Assembly (NCBI GenBank): GCA_963794215.1
Contig: CAWCCQ010000001.1
Location: 1,116,001 to 1,180,000, forward strand
Direction: 5' to 3'
Source of the DNA: DATKRB01 sp963794215
GTDB lineage: Bacteria; Actinomycetota; Acidimicrobiia; Acidimicrobiales; RAAP-2
DNA: 64,000 nucleotides
Shown here piece after piece: positions 35,847 to 45,104 of this stretch. The notes under the pieces were generated by a model. It saw nothing but the letters and a program-made list of their open reading frames with translations, did not search any database and was not told the DNA's origin. Position numbers and translations under genes: made by a program. Every line of letters begins with the position of its first letter. The first letter of the stretch is position 1.

Positions 35847-36799
35847 TGTCTGCCGAGCACCGCGGGGTGGACGACAGGGGCGCCGAGGGCGACGGTGAGC
35901 ACCTCTTCGGGATCCTCGCCGTCCTCGATCCACCTGATGCGCGGATCGCGACGGAACCACGCCCACTGGCGCCGGGCAAAACGCCGGGTGGCGCGCACGG
36001 CATCCTGCACGCACTGCTCGAGGGGCACCCCGTGCTCGACGTGGGCCAGCAGCTCGCGGTAGCCGAGCGCTTGGCGGGCGGTTCGGGAGATCCCAAGAGG
36101 GCGCTCGGCGAGCGCCCGTACCTCCTCGACCAGGCCGTCTCGCACCCACGTCTCGAACCTCGCCGCGATGCGCCGGTCGACCGCGGTCGGGACGAAGCGC
36201 AGTCCGATCAGCGCGAAGCGGGTCGGCGGGTAGGCCTGGAGGCCGGGGCCGAAGGTGGAGAACGGCCGTCCCGACCCGATGGTCACCTCGAGCGCACGGA
36301 CCACCCGTCGCCGGTTGGTCGGTTCGATCCGAGTTGCGGCCCGCGGGTCGAGGCGCACCAGCCGCCCGTAGAGAGCCTCGAGACCACCCGGCTCGTCGGC
36401 CTCGCACTCGAGCCGGGTGGCCACCGACGGCCACCGACCGGGCAGGTTCAGATCGTCGATCACCGACCGTAAGTACAGGCCCGTCCCGCCCACCAACAGC
36501 GCCCGGTGCCCGTCGGCCCAGATCCGGGTGAGTGCCTGGCGCGCCGCACACTGGAAGCGTGAGACGGTGAAGTCCTCCGCCGGCTCGACCAAATCCACGA
36601 GGTGGTGGGGCAGCTCGGCCCGCACGGCGGCCGACGGCTTCGCGGTGCCGATGTCCATGCCCCGATAGACCGCCATGGAGTCCATCGAGACGAGGTCGAC
36701 GTCCCCCCGTCGGCGGGCGACGGTCGCGGCCAGTGCCGACTTGCCCGACGCGGTGGTACCGACGAGCGCCACCCCGACGCCGGGCGAAGCCCACGACAT
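35840..36799 (-). CDS. miaA: tRNA dimethylallyltransferase
   Basis: The 319-residue protein has P-loop GTTASGKSALAATVARRRG, DSMAVYRGMDIGTAKPS, PHHLVDLVEPAEDFTVSRF, LVGGTGLYLRSVIDDL, and the later RRVVRALEVTIGSGRPFS. All MiaA signatures are present. It places dimethylallyl on A37 of tRNAs reading UNN codons, the substrate for MiaB. It shares a base with the miaB stop and overlaps dapF. Confidence 0.95.
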   Translation of the reverse strand: MSWASPGVGVALVGTTASGKSALAATVARRRGDVDLVSMDSMAVYRGMDIGTAKPSAAVRAELPHHLVDLVEPAEDFTVSRFQCAARQALTRIWADGHRALLVGGTGLYLRSVIDDLNLPGRWPSVATRLECEADEPGGLEALYGRLVRLDPRAATRIEPTNRRRVVRALEVTIGSGRPFSTFGPGLQAYPPTRFALIGLRFVPTAVDRRIAARFETWVRDGLVEEVRALAERPLGISRTARQALGYRELLAHVEHGVPLEQCVQDAVRATRRFARRQWAWFRRDPRIRWIEDGEDPEEVLTVALGAPVVHPAVLGRQC

Positions 36800-38259
36800 C
36801 AGCGACGGGCTAGGTCGGGCCCTACGGCCGCCGGGGGGCGGGACCCGACGATCACGGGTGACGCGCCTGCCCGCACCCCGAGCGGGATCGACCGGCGATA
36901 CCGGGGAAGGGCGGTCACGCGCTCGAGCGTGCCCGAGAGGTGATGGGGCGCCGCGGCCAGCACCTGCACCGTGGCGAGCGCACCGGCTGGCGGCCCACCG
37001 TCGGCCGCGGTGCCGAAGTGGACCAACTTGCCCTGACGGGTGCGACCGGTGAGCATCGCCGGATCCCGACGGCTCATGCCTTCGACCAGCACCTCTTCGA
37101 CCCGTCCCACCCGCGCTCGATGCTTGGCCAGCGCCGAACGCTCGACCACGGCGCGCAGCCGCTCGAACCGCTCGGCCACCACTGCCTCGGGCACGAACTG
37201 TTCGGACATGGCGGCGGCCCGGGTCCCGGGCCGCGGGGAGAAGATGAAGGTGTACGCGCTGTCGTAGGCCACCTCGGCGGCCACAGCCAGGGTGTCCTCG
37301 AAATCCGCATCGGTCTCACCAGGGAAGCCCACGATGATGTCGGTAGTCACGGAAAGATCCGGAATGGCCGCGCGGGCAGCGCGTAGGCGGGTCAGGTAAC
37401 GCTCGGCGGTGTAGCCACGTCGCATGGCGACCAACACGCGATCGCTCCCCGACTGCAGCGGCAGGTGCAGCTGCTCGCACACCGCCGGCGTGTCAGCCAT
37501 GGCGGCGATCGTCTCGGGGCGCAGGTCTTTGGGGTGCGGACTGGTGAAGCGCACCCGCTCGATCCCCCCGACCGCGCCCACCGCCCTCAACAGCTCGGCG
37601 AACAGCGGCCGACGATGTGTGATGTCCCGGCCATAGGAATTGACGTTCTGACCCAGGAGGGTGACCTCCACCACCCCCTTGCGAGCGAGTGCGGTCACCT
37701 CGGCCACGATGTCGTCGGGACGCCGACTCGATTCGGGACCGCGTACGGCAGGGACGATGCAGAACGCGCAGGAGTTGTCGCACCCGGTCTGGATCGTGAC
37801 CCACGCCGCGTAGGGAACCTCTCGTACCGCGCTCAGCGCGCTCTGCTGGTCGCCGGGCTCCTCGGGGGCGGGCGCGTCCAGCACTTCGACAATCGGTCCC
37901 TCGCTGCGGGCCCGGCGCAACAGCTCGGGTGCGCGCGCCAGGTTATGGGTCCCAAAGACGACGTCGACGTGCCCCGCACGCTGGCGGAGCAGCTCTCGGT
38001 CCTTCTGGGCCAGACAGCCACCCACGGCGATCTGCATGCCTGGCTTAGCCGCCTGCAGTGACTTGAGGTGGCCGAGGTGGCCGTAGAGCTTGTTGTCGGC
38101 GTTCTCGCGGATGCAGCACGTATTGAGGATCACCACGTCCGCGTCAGCCACGTCGTCGGTGGGCTCGAGCCCGTCGGCGACCAGCAGCCCGGCCAGGCGT
38201 TCGGAGTCGTGCTCGTTCATCTGACACCCAAAGGTGCGGACAATGAACTTGCGGGACAT
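36799..38259 (-). CDS. miaB: tRNA-2-methylthio-N6-dimethylallyladenosine synthase
   Basis: The 486-residue protein starts at ATG 38259 (MSRKFIVRTFGCQMNEHDSERL). The N-terminal cluster domain has cysteines in GCQMN, NTCCIREN and GGCLAQ. The radical SAM site is TGCDNSCAFCIVPAVRG (CxxxCxxC). A TRAM domain follows (VLVEGMSRRDPAMLTGRTRQGKLVHF). It adds the methylthio group to i6A37 made by MiaA, its neighbour. Both genes are probably co-transcribed. Confidence 0.95.
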   Translation of the reverse strand: MSRKFIVRTFGCQMNEHDSERLAGLLVADGLEPTDDVADADVVILNTCCIRENADNKLYGHLGHLKSLQAAKPGMQIAVGGCLAQKDRELLRQRAGHVDVVFGTHNLARAPELLRRARSEGPIVEVLDAPAPEEPGDQQSALSAVREVPYAAWVTIQTGCDNSCAFCIVPAVRGPESSRRPDDIVAEVTALARKGVVEVTLLGQNVNSYGRDITHRRPLFAELLRAVGAVGGIERVRFTSPHPKDLRPETIAAMADTPAVCEQLHLPLQSGSDRVLVAMRRGYTAERYLTRLRAARAAIPDLSVTTDIIVGFPGETDADFEDTLAVAAEVAYDSAYTFIFSPRPGTRAAAMSEQFVPEAVVAERFERLRAVVERSALAKHRARVGRVEEVLVEGMSRRDPAMLTGRTRQGKLVHFGTAADGGPPAGALATVQVLAAAPHHLSGTLERVTALPRYRRSIPLGVRAGASPVIVGSRPPAAVGPDLARR

Positions 38260-38290
38260 GCGCGCAGTGTACGCCGGGGTGCCGGCCGCC

Positions 38291-39211
38291 TCACACGGGC
38301 GGTCCGAGAGCCTCGCGGGGGGAAGCCTTCGGGCGGGGGGCTTGGAGGACTGGCAACCGCGCGCCCTCGCCGACGACCAGACCCCCTCGATCGGCATGCA
38401 GGACCAGCACCTGGCCACGCACTCCGTTGGCGGCCAGCGCCTCGAGTGCCGCCTGGCGCACCTGCGGCGCCAGATGCTCCGAGCAGATGCCGAGCAGACT
38501 GGGACCGGCGCCCGACCAGCACGCGGCGAACGCGCCCGCCTCCACCAACACGGAGAGCAGCATGGGGGCCTCGGGGAAGAGCGGCGAGCGATAACCCTGG
38601 TGGAGGCGGTCTTCGGTCGCCTCCCTGGATAGCAGTCGGTGGTCCGCCAGACCGGCGACCAGGAGACCCATCCGGCCCAGGTTGAAGGCGGCGTCCTCGC
38701 GGCTCACGCGTGCGGGCAACACTTGGCGTGCCCGTGACGTGGCGAGGGCGCGGTCGGGCACCACCACGACGAAGACCAGGGAGGGGTCCAAGGCCAGGCG
38801 AACCGTGCGGACCGTTCCGCGCACCATGGCGGCAACGACGAGTCCCCCCACGACGCTCGCCGCGGCGTTCTCCGGGTGTCCGTCCAACCGGGCAGCGACC
38901 GCCAGCGGGTCCTCGGATCCGGCAGCCGCCGCCGCGGCGGCGGCCAGCGCCGCCGATGAACCCAGCCCTCGGGCGACAGGTATCTGGGACCGGACGGTGA
39001 TGGCCAAACGGTCGTGACCCGCGACATCGATGGCGATCCGTGCAGCCAGGTGCCCGGCGTCGTCGGAAAGTTCGGACCCCTCGCCTTCGCTGCGGACCAC
39101 CAGACGACGAGCCGGCTCCACCTCGACCTCGACGTAGCACTCGAGTGCCAGGGCCAAGGCATCGAAACCCGGGCCCAGGTTCGCAGTGGAGGCGGGAGCC
39201 CGGGCCAGCAC
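38291..39211 (-). CDS. thrB: Homoserine kinase (GHMP family)
   Basis: This 306-residue GHMP kinase starts MLARAPASTANLGPGFDALALAL, the usual homoserine kinase opening (PASSANLGPGFD). The phosphate loop is IPVARGLGSSAALAAA. The C-terminal part has SGAGPSLLGICSEH. It phosphorylates homoserine in threonine synthesis. Neither hom nor thrC is adjacent, so the symbol rests on sequence alone. It lies between the carboxypeptidase and miaB, 4 and 31 bases from them. Confidence 0.82.
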   Translation of the reverse strand: MLARAPASTANLGPGFDALALALECYVEVEVEPARRLVVRSEGEGSELSDDAGHLAARIAIDVAGHDRLAITVRSQIPVARGLGSSAALAAAAAAAAGSEDPLAVAARLDGHPENAAASVVGGLVVAAMVRGTVRTVRLALDPSLVFVVVVPDRALATSRARQVLPARVSREDAAFNLGRMGLLVAGLADHRLLSREATEDRLHQGYRSPLFPEAPMLLSVLVEAGAFAACWSGAGPSLLGICSEHLAPQVRQAALEALAANGVRGQVLVLHADRGGLVVGEGARLPVLQAPRPKASPREALGPPV

Positions 39212-39215
39212 GCCG

Positions 39216-41036
39216 TCAGAATAGGCGTTCGGCCAATGAGGCGGTCGGGAGCCGCCCGGTCAGCCGTGCCGGAGCCACGCTTCGTTGGGCGCCGGACTCG
39301 ACCACCCCGACCCCGATCCTGGTCCCTCGGCCCGCGCCCCCTTCGGGTCGGTGCGTCAGGTCGAGGTGGACGCGCACCGGCGTGCCTGCCCACGCGAGCA
39401 CCGAGGCGTCGCGTGCGGCGACGGCCGGAACTGAGGTGCCCCGCAGGAGGACGTTCGCCAAGAGCTGCCCGCGGGTCAGCGCCTGCACGCTGTGGACGCC
39501 CGTCGTTGCGGCGTCGGCCACGGCCAGCGCCGCCATGCCGGCCTGGGCAAGCGGCGACGCTCCGAGCTGACCGGTCACCGCCGCCAGGACGAGCACCTTT
39601 CGGCCGTCCACCATCTGAGAGAGCGCCAGCACGTCACATCCCCCTGCTTCGGAGGTGAACCCGGACTTGACACCCACCACGTCGTGGGTGCCGAGCAGCG
39701 GGGTGTAGGTGTCTTCGGTCCCTGCGACAGGAAGGGTGACCGACTGCAGCTGGGCGATTTCGGCGAAGGTCGGGTTGGCCATCAGTTGAGCGGCCACTTT
39801 GAGCACGTCTGCCGCGGTCGAGACTGACTGGGACTCGAAGCCATCGGCGTCCACGTAGTGCGTGTTGGTCATCCCGAGCGACGCAGCCGCCGCGTTCATC
39901 TTGGCCACAAACGCAGGAACGGTCCCGGCGTCCCAACGCGCCAGCGTGTCCGCGAGATTGTTGGCCGAGTGGACGATGAGTCCTTCGAGGAGCTGGCGCT
40001 CGTTGAGTATCTCGCCGTCGGCCACCGGGACATTCGCCTGATCGGTCTCGTCGTCGTGCGCAACGTCCTCGACGTCCACGCTGGTCATCGTGACCGACGG
40101 GCCGTCTTGGCCCGCTGCGAGCGGATGATCATGCAGGATCACCCAGGCCGCCATGAGCTTGGTGAGGCTGGCGATCGGCACAGACTGCTCGGCTCCCGAC
40201 TGCGAGCTGAAGCCAACAGCGGGCACCACAACGGCAGATTCACCCACCGTCGGCCAGGGCAGCACCGGAGGGGTGCCCGGCGTGAGCACGGTTGTGCTCG
40301 GCACGGCCACGACCGCGGCTTGCAGGGTGGTGGCTGCCCGAAGGTTGTACGTCGCCACGCCGCCCACCACTGCGACGAGAAGAACCGCGACACCCCAGAA
40401 CCGTCGTCTCGCACGACGGCGCGCCCGGACGGCGAGCTCGGCCCCGTCGTCGGCCGGAGCGGGCGGCACGGGCCGCTCGACGACGGCGACCAGCACCGCC
40501 TCGACTTGGGTGGCGGTGTCGGCTCCGAGCCCGGTCGCTGCGTCCGCATCGAGCCCAGTCGCTGCGTCGGGTCCGGTCGCGCCGTCGGGAACTGCAGCCG
40601 GTTCGATCGTCGCGGGAACAACCGAGGCTGCGCCGGTGTCGCCCGATGTGGCGGTGTCGCTCCGTGTCCCCCGATCCAGGGCTGTGTCGGCTTCGGTCGC
40701 GTTCTCGGTCGCGTTCTCGGTCGCGACAGCAGCGTCGGGAACGCCGCTGGCATCGGACGTAGAGCTCTCCGAGACGGGCGAACCAGCGTCTGGCGCGTCG
40801 ACAACTACCGGAACGACAGCACTCGCTGCACCGACGGCATCGAGCTTGTCGGCGCCGCCGTCGCTGTGCGGCACGTCTACTGAATCGGCTGCGTCTACTG
40901 AACCGGCGGAACCGGCGGAACCGGCGATCAAGCGGGGAGCAGCGTTCTCGGGACTCTTGCGGCGCGCGCGCTTTCTCCTCCCTCGCTCGGCCTGTAATTC
41001 GAGCGCGCGTGAGGCGGGGCTGCCCATCGCCGGCAT
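39216..41036 (-). CDS. D-alanyl-D-alanine carboxypeptidase (S11) with long disordered N-terminus
   Basis: About 606 residues from ATG 41036 (or 41027). The first ~230 residues are low-complexity, rich in Asp, Ala, Thr and Ser (DATGLDADAATGLGADTATQ). A membrane helix follows (FWGVAVLLVAVVGGVATYNL), then the penicillin-binding domain with SxxK in PIASLTKLMAAWVI, SxN in VHSANNLADTLARW, and KTG-type GVKSGFTSEAGG. The catalytic domain lies outside the membrane and trims peptidoglycan stems. The long tail on the cytoplasmic side is unusual. It is downstream of ftsK. Confidence 0.85.
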   Translation of the reverse strand: MPAMGSPASRALELQAERGRRKRARRKSPENAAPRLIAGSAGSAGSVDAADSVDVPHSDGGADKLDAVGAASAVVPVVVDAPDAGSPVSESSTSDASGVPDAAVATENATENATEADTALDRGTRSDTATSGDTGAASVVPATIEPAAVPDGATGPDAATGLDADAATGLGADTATQVEAVLVAVVERPVPPAPADDGAELAVRARRRARRRFWGVAVLLVAVVGGVATYNLRAATTLQAAVVAVPSTTVLTPGTPPVLPWPTVGESAVVVPAVGFSSQSGAEQSVPIASLTKLMAAWVILHDHPLAAGQDGPSVTMTSVDVEDVAHDDETDQANVPVADGEILNERQLLEGLIVHSANNLADTLARWDAGTVPAFVAKMNAAAASLGMTNTHYVDADGFESQSVSTAADVLKVAAQLMANPTFAEIAQLQSVTLPVAGTEDTYTPLLGTHDVVGVKSGFTSEAGGCDVLALSQMVDGRKVLVLAAVTGQLGASPLAQAGMAALAVADAATTGVHSVQALTRGQLLANVLLRGTSVPAVAARDASVLAWAGTPVRVHLDLTHRPEGGAGRGTRIGVGVVESGAQRSVAPARLTGRLPTASLAERLF

Positions 41037-41101
41037 CGACGCCGGGCGTTCCGGCAAGCGGGGCGGGCGGCAGCGTTTCAGGGATCGGGAGCTCCGACCG
41101 C

Positions 41102-43885
41102 TCAGGACGACATGCGATCGAGCTCGTCCGGCGTCATGAGAACCGCGCGGGCCTTCGAACCCTCCGACGGACCAACGATGCCCCGGCGTTCGAGGAGATC
41201 CATGAGCCGCCCGGCCCGGGCGAAGCCGACCCGGAGCTTGCGCTGGAGCATCGACGTCGACCCAAGCTGTGAACGGACCACCTCCTCCATCGCTCGCATC
41301 AGCAGCTCGTCCTCGTCGTCGCCCGACCCCGATGAGGTCCGCCCACCGCGCCCCTCGCTCAGGTCCAGACCCACGACCTGCTCGGGCGTTCGACCCTGGC
41401 GGCGCCAGAACGCCACCACGGAACGCACCTCTTCCTCGGACACCCACGGACCTTGGATTCGCCGGGTGATATTCGACGAGGCGGTCAGCAGGAGCATGTC
41501 GCCCATCCCGATCAAACGCTCGGCGCCCGGCTGATCGAGGATCACCCGGCTGTCGGCCAACGACGACACCGAAAAGGCCATCCGGCTCGGGACATTGGCC
41601 TTGATGACCCCGGTGATGACGTCGACCGACGGACGCTGCGTCGCCAGAACCAGGTGAATCCCCACGGCCCTCGCCATCTGGGCGATACGGACCACCGATT
41701 CCTCCACGTCACGCGCCGCCACCATCATCAGGTCGTTCAGCTCGTCGACGACGACCAGCACCATGGGCAGCCGATCAGGACCACGTTGCTCCTCCTCGAG
41801 GTCCGGGGTGTCTGCCTGCTCTTCGTAAACCTCGTCGACCTCCACCTCTTCTTCTTCGTCGACGTCCTCGTCTTCTTCTTCGTCGACGTCCTCGTCGGTG
41901 ACGTCCTCGTCGACCTCCTCTTCGTCGACTTCCTCTTCGTCAGGGTCTTCACCCTCGATCGCGTCGTATTCGTCGTACTCGAGATCCTCCGACTCGACCT
42001 CCTCGTACTCCCCCTCCTCGGCGTCGGTCAGATCCTCAGGCTCGCTGTCGACGGTTCGGTCTGTCGCAGCACGGAGCTTTGCTCGTGCCGCCACCGCGGC
42101 GACCTGTGCACGGACGGAAGGCCCACCGCGGGGCCCGAGATCACCCCGGTCGAACGCCTCGTTGAACCCGGTGATGTCACGAACGCCATACTCGGCCAAC
42201 AGGTCGTAGCGACGTTCCATCTCCTTGACTGCCCACGCAAGGGCATTCGCCGCCTTTTTGGGATCGACGACAACTGGGGTGAGGAGGTGCGGCAGGCCGT
42301 TGTACTGGCCGAGCTCGACTCGCTTGGGATCGACCAGGATGAGCCGGACCTGATCGGGCGTGCTGCGCATCAGGACCGAGGTGATCAGCGAATTGATGCA
42401 CGACGACTTGCCAGCGCCCGTCGCGCCGGAGATCAGGACGTGGGGCATTTGCGCCAGGTCGACCATCACCGGCCGCCCCGCGATGTCACGACCGATCGCC
42501 ACGGCCAGCGGGTTGGTCGCCTTGCGAGCCTCGTCGGAGTCGAGAATGTCGCCGAGCGAGACGAGCTGTCGCTGACGGTTGGGGACTTCCACCCCGATCG
42601 CCGACATGCCCGGAATGGGAGCCAGGATCCTTACGTCAGGAGAGGCCATGGCGTACGCAATGTCCTTGGACAGGCTCGTGACGCGGGCGACCTTCACGCC
42701 CGCGCCGAGCTCGAGCTCGAATCGGGTCACCGTAGGACCCACGGTTCGCCCGATCAGATTGGTCTCAACCCCGTGCGCGGCCAGGGCCGCCACCAGCGCG
42801 TGGCCAGCGTTGTCCAGTTGGCGCTCGTCGTGGCGCTGCTGGCGTGAGCGTTTGAGGAGGTTGGAGGGCGGTAGCCGCCAAACGCCCGACACCGGACCGA
42901 TGGCCGCCGACAGCGTCACATCAGGTTCCTTGGGCGCGGGGTCGAGGACGGCGGCCGCTCCGCCGCGGGCTCCGACGCCAGCCAGGACGGGCTCGTCGAT
43001 CTCCTCCTCTTCGCCGTCGTCGAGTTCTTCGTCGACGTCCGTGCTCTCCCCGTCGACGTCATCGTCGAGGTCCTCCACCTCTTCCAGATCTTCCTCGCCG
43101 TCCGCCTCGAGGTCATCTCCCAACCCGACCGCTGCATCGTCGGCCTCACCCAGCTCGTCCCAGCCATCGTCGGCGTCCCCGTCAGCAGGCTCACGGAGCT
43201 CCCCTCCGATGAGCTGCTCCCAGGCCATCGCCACGGCCCTCGCCACCCAGGTGACGCCGGCGCCGATCGCGCGGACGACCGTGCCGATCGAGACACCGGT
43301 CGTGATGACCCCAGCCACCACCAGCAGGGCCACGAGCACGACTACGGCACCCGCTGTCCCGAGTCCCAACTGCAGCGGCCTCGCGACCCCGAGGCCCACG
43401 AGACCGCCAGCGCCCTTGGTCGTCGACAGGTGACGAGTCCCCGCCGATCCGACCATCAGGTCGGCGAGCCCGGTACTCGCGGCAAGCCCGAGGCAGCAGC
43501 CGAGCACGGAGCGGAAGGGATCGGGGCGGTGACGCCCCACGATGATGAGCACCCCCGCGGCGGCAAGGACCGGCGGCAGCACGTACCGGATCCTCCCCAC
43601 CCCGTACCCGAGCGCGGTGTTCACCCCGTGGTTCACCGAGCCGGCGGTGGAGAAGTACAGACCCAGGGCGAACAGGACCCCGAGGACCACCAGCCCGACT
43701 GCCAGAAGGTCCGCCGCGTGGTCGGCGAGGAGTCCCTCGGACTCGACGCGCTCGAGCTCGTCAGTCGCCCCGCGCGCGTGCCGCGCACGCCCAGAAGCGC
43801 CCGACCGCGACGGGTCGCGCCCATTCGTCGGTGCGGACCGGGCCGAGGAGCGACCAGCGTTCGGCCGGCCTTTCGACGTCACCAC
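41102..43885 (-). CDS. ftsK: DNA translocase FtsK/SpoIIIE with acidic insertion
   Basis: About 927 residues from GTG 43885. Membrane helices run through residues ~60-220, then an acidic linker (residues ~232-298). The motor has GPTVTRFELELGAGVKVARV, Walker A ISGATGAGKSSCIN, Walker B LPMVLVVVDELNDLMM and LATQRPSVDVITGVIKANVPSRMAF. The gamma domain ends the chain (STSMLQRKLRVGFARAGRLMDLLERRGIVGP). Between Walker A and Walker B an insertion of about 90 residues is nearly all Asp/Glu (near 41790-42050), which ordinary FtsK proteins lack. It moves chromosomes through the septum. Start codon is uncertain. Confidence 0.88.
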   Translation of the reverse strand: MVTSKGRPNAGRSSARSAPTNGRDPSRSGASGRARHARGATDELERVESEGLLADHAADLLAVGLVVLGVLFALGLYFSTAGSVNHGVNTALGYGVGRIRYVLPPVLAAAGVLIIVGRHRPDPFRSVLGCCLGLAASTGLADLMVGSAGTRHLSTTKGAGGLVGLGVARPLQLGLGTAGAVVVLVALLVVAGVITTGVSIGTVVRAIGAGVTWVARAVAMAWEQLIGGELREPADGDADDGWDELGEADDAAVGLGDDLEADGEEDLEEVEDLDDDVDGESTDVDEELDDGEEEEIDEPVLAGVGARGGAAAVLDPAPKEPDVTLSAAIGPVSGVWRLPPSNLLKRSRQQRHDERQLDNAGHALVAALAAHGVETNLIGRTVGPTVTRFELELGAGVKVARVTSLSKDIAYAMASPDVRILAPIPGMSAIGVEVPNRQRQLVSLGDILDSDEARKATNPLAVAIGRDIAGRPVMVDLAQMPHVLISGATGAGKSSCINSLITSVLMRSTPDQVRLILVDPKRVELGQYNGLPHLLTPVVVDPKKAANALAWAVKEMERRYDLLAEYGVRDITGFNEAFDRGDLGPRGGPSVRAQVAAVAARAKLRAATDRTVDSEPEDLTDAEEGEYEEVESEDLEYDEYDAIEGEDPDEEEVDEEEVDEDVTDEDVDEEEDEDVDEEEEVEVDEVYEEQADTPDLEEEQRGPDRLPMVLVVVDELNDLMMVAARDVEESVVRIAQMARAVGIHLVLATQRPSVDVITGVIKANVPSRMAFSVSSLADSRVILDQPGAERLIGMGDMLLLTASSNITRRIQGPWVSEEEVRSVVAFWRRQGRTPEQVVGLDLSEGRGGRTSSGSGDDEDELLMRAMEEVVRSQLGSTSMLQRKLRVGFARAGRLMDLLERRGIVGPSEGSKARAVLMTPDELDRMSS

Positions 43886-43957
43886 AGTGGACGAAAGGTT
43901 ACAGCCCGGCCAGATCCGTCCGGGGGACGGTGGTTCGGCAGAGCACCCCTTGTGTGG

Positions 43958-43971
43958 CGAACACACGTTCG
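43958..43971. promoter_or_regulatory. SOS (LexA) box between ftsK and radical SAM gene
   Basis: Exact consensus CGAAC-ACAC-GTTCG, 13 bp before the start of the radical SAM gene and 72 bp from the divergent ftsK start. It could control either gene, most likely the plus-strand one. Confidence 0.85.
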
Positions 43972-43984
43972 CTATCGTGGGCCG

Positions 43985-45049
43985 GTGGCCCGACCTTCCA
44001 CGAAGACTCCTCTCCGCTGGAAACTCGCCGAGCACGACGACTCGGGAGCCCTGTTTCCCGACGAGACCGCCGCGGAACGGCACGTGGGACGCGGCGAGTT
44101 CGCGGGAACCGAGTTCCTCCACGTCAATGCCCGGTCAATCATCAATTCGGTCCCGGCCTCGAGTCGGATGCCGTTTCGCTACACGATCAATGCCTATCGA
44201 GGTTGCAGCCACGCGTGCCGCTACTGCTTCGCCCGACCCACTCACGAGTACCTGGGCCTCGGCATGGGTGAGGACTTCGAGCGCAAGATCGTGGTGAAGG
44301 TCAACGCCGTCGAGCGACTACGGGCCGAGCTGCGGGCTCCAAGCTGGCAGGGTGACCGGATCGCGATGGGCACAAACACCGACCCCTACCAGCACGCTGA
44401 GGGCAAGTACCACCTCACGAAGGGGATCATCGAGTTGCTCGGAGAGGTGGCGAACCCCTTCAGCATCCTGACCAAGTCGACACTGATCCTACGTGACCTG
44501 GACCTTTTGGTCCGAGCCGCCGAACGAACCGCGGTTCGGGTCGACCTCTCGATCGGCACCCTCGACACCGAGGTGTGGCGCCTGACCGAGCCGGGCACAC
44601 CCCCGCCACAGCGCAGGATGGACGTCGTGCGCCGCTTGAACGAAGCGGGCATTCCCTGCGGCGTACTCATCGCGCCGATCCTGCCCGGGCTGAGCGACGC
44701 CGAGCACCAGGTCCGCGCCGTTGCTGACGCATGTGTCGAGGCGGGGGCCGTTTCGATCACCGCCATCCCGCTCCACCTCCGGCCGGGAGTGAAGGAGCAC
44801 TATCTCGACTGGCTGCGCGCCGAGCGGCCTGAACTGGTCGCCCTCCACGAGGAGCGCTTCAAGCGTCGCTCCTATCAACCCGACGTGGAGGCGGCACGCG
44901 TCGGGGCGCTGGTCGCCGCCGTCGGACGCCACCCGGCGTCGACCGGCCGCCGCGCGATCGAGCGCCCGGACGGGCGCGTCGCCAACAAGCCCGATCGAAC
45001 CAATCCCGCGAACACGGAAGGCAACAGCCAGCAACTCCGACTCCTGTGA
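43985..45049 (+). CDS. Rv2578c-family radical SAM protein
   Basis: The 354-residue protein is read from GTG 43985 (VARPSTKTPLRWKL). The iron-sulfur site is NAYRGCSHACRYCFARPTHEYLG (CxxxCxxC). It continues with DRIAMGTNTDPYQHAEGKYHLTKGII, FSILTKSTLILRD and RVDLSIGTLDTEVWRL, the profile of SplB-like/Rv2578c proteins. Related spore photoproduct lyases repair DNA lesions, and an exact LexA box lies 13 bp upstream, so a damage role is plausible. The real substrate is unknown. Confidence 0.88.
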   Translation: MARPSTKTPLRWKLAEHDDSGALFPDETAAERHVGRGEFAGTEFLHVNARSIINSVPASSRMPFRYTINAYRGCSHACRYCFARPTHEYLGLGMGEDFERKIVVKVNAVERLRAELRAPSWQGDRIAMGTNTDPYQHAEGKYHLTKGIIELLGEVANPFSILTKSTLILRDLDLLVRAAERTAVRVDLSIGTLDTEVWRLTEPGTPPPQRRMDVVRRLNEAGIPCGVLIAPILPGLSDAEHQVRAVADACVEAGAVSITAIPLHLRPGVKEHYLDWLRAERPELVALHEERFKRRSYQPDVEAARVGALVAAVGRHPASTGRRAIERPDGRVANKPDRTNPANTEGNSQQLRLL

Positions 45050-45104
45050 GCATTCTGGGCTCGTCGCGCTCGGTCCTTGCGCTCGACACGGCAAACTCAC
45101 CGAG

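Noticed and set aside
44525..44538. Exact SOS-box match CGAAC-CGCG-GTTCG inside the radical SAM gene
   Set aside because: Lies deep in coding sequence of codons for RTAVRVDL; likely chance in GC-rich DNA.
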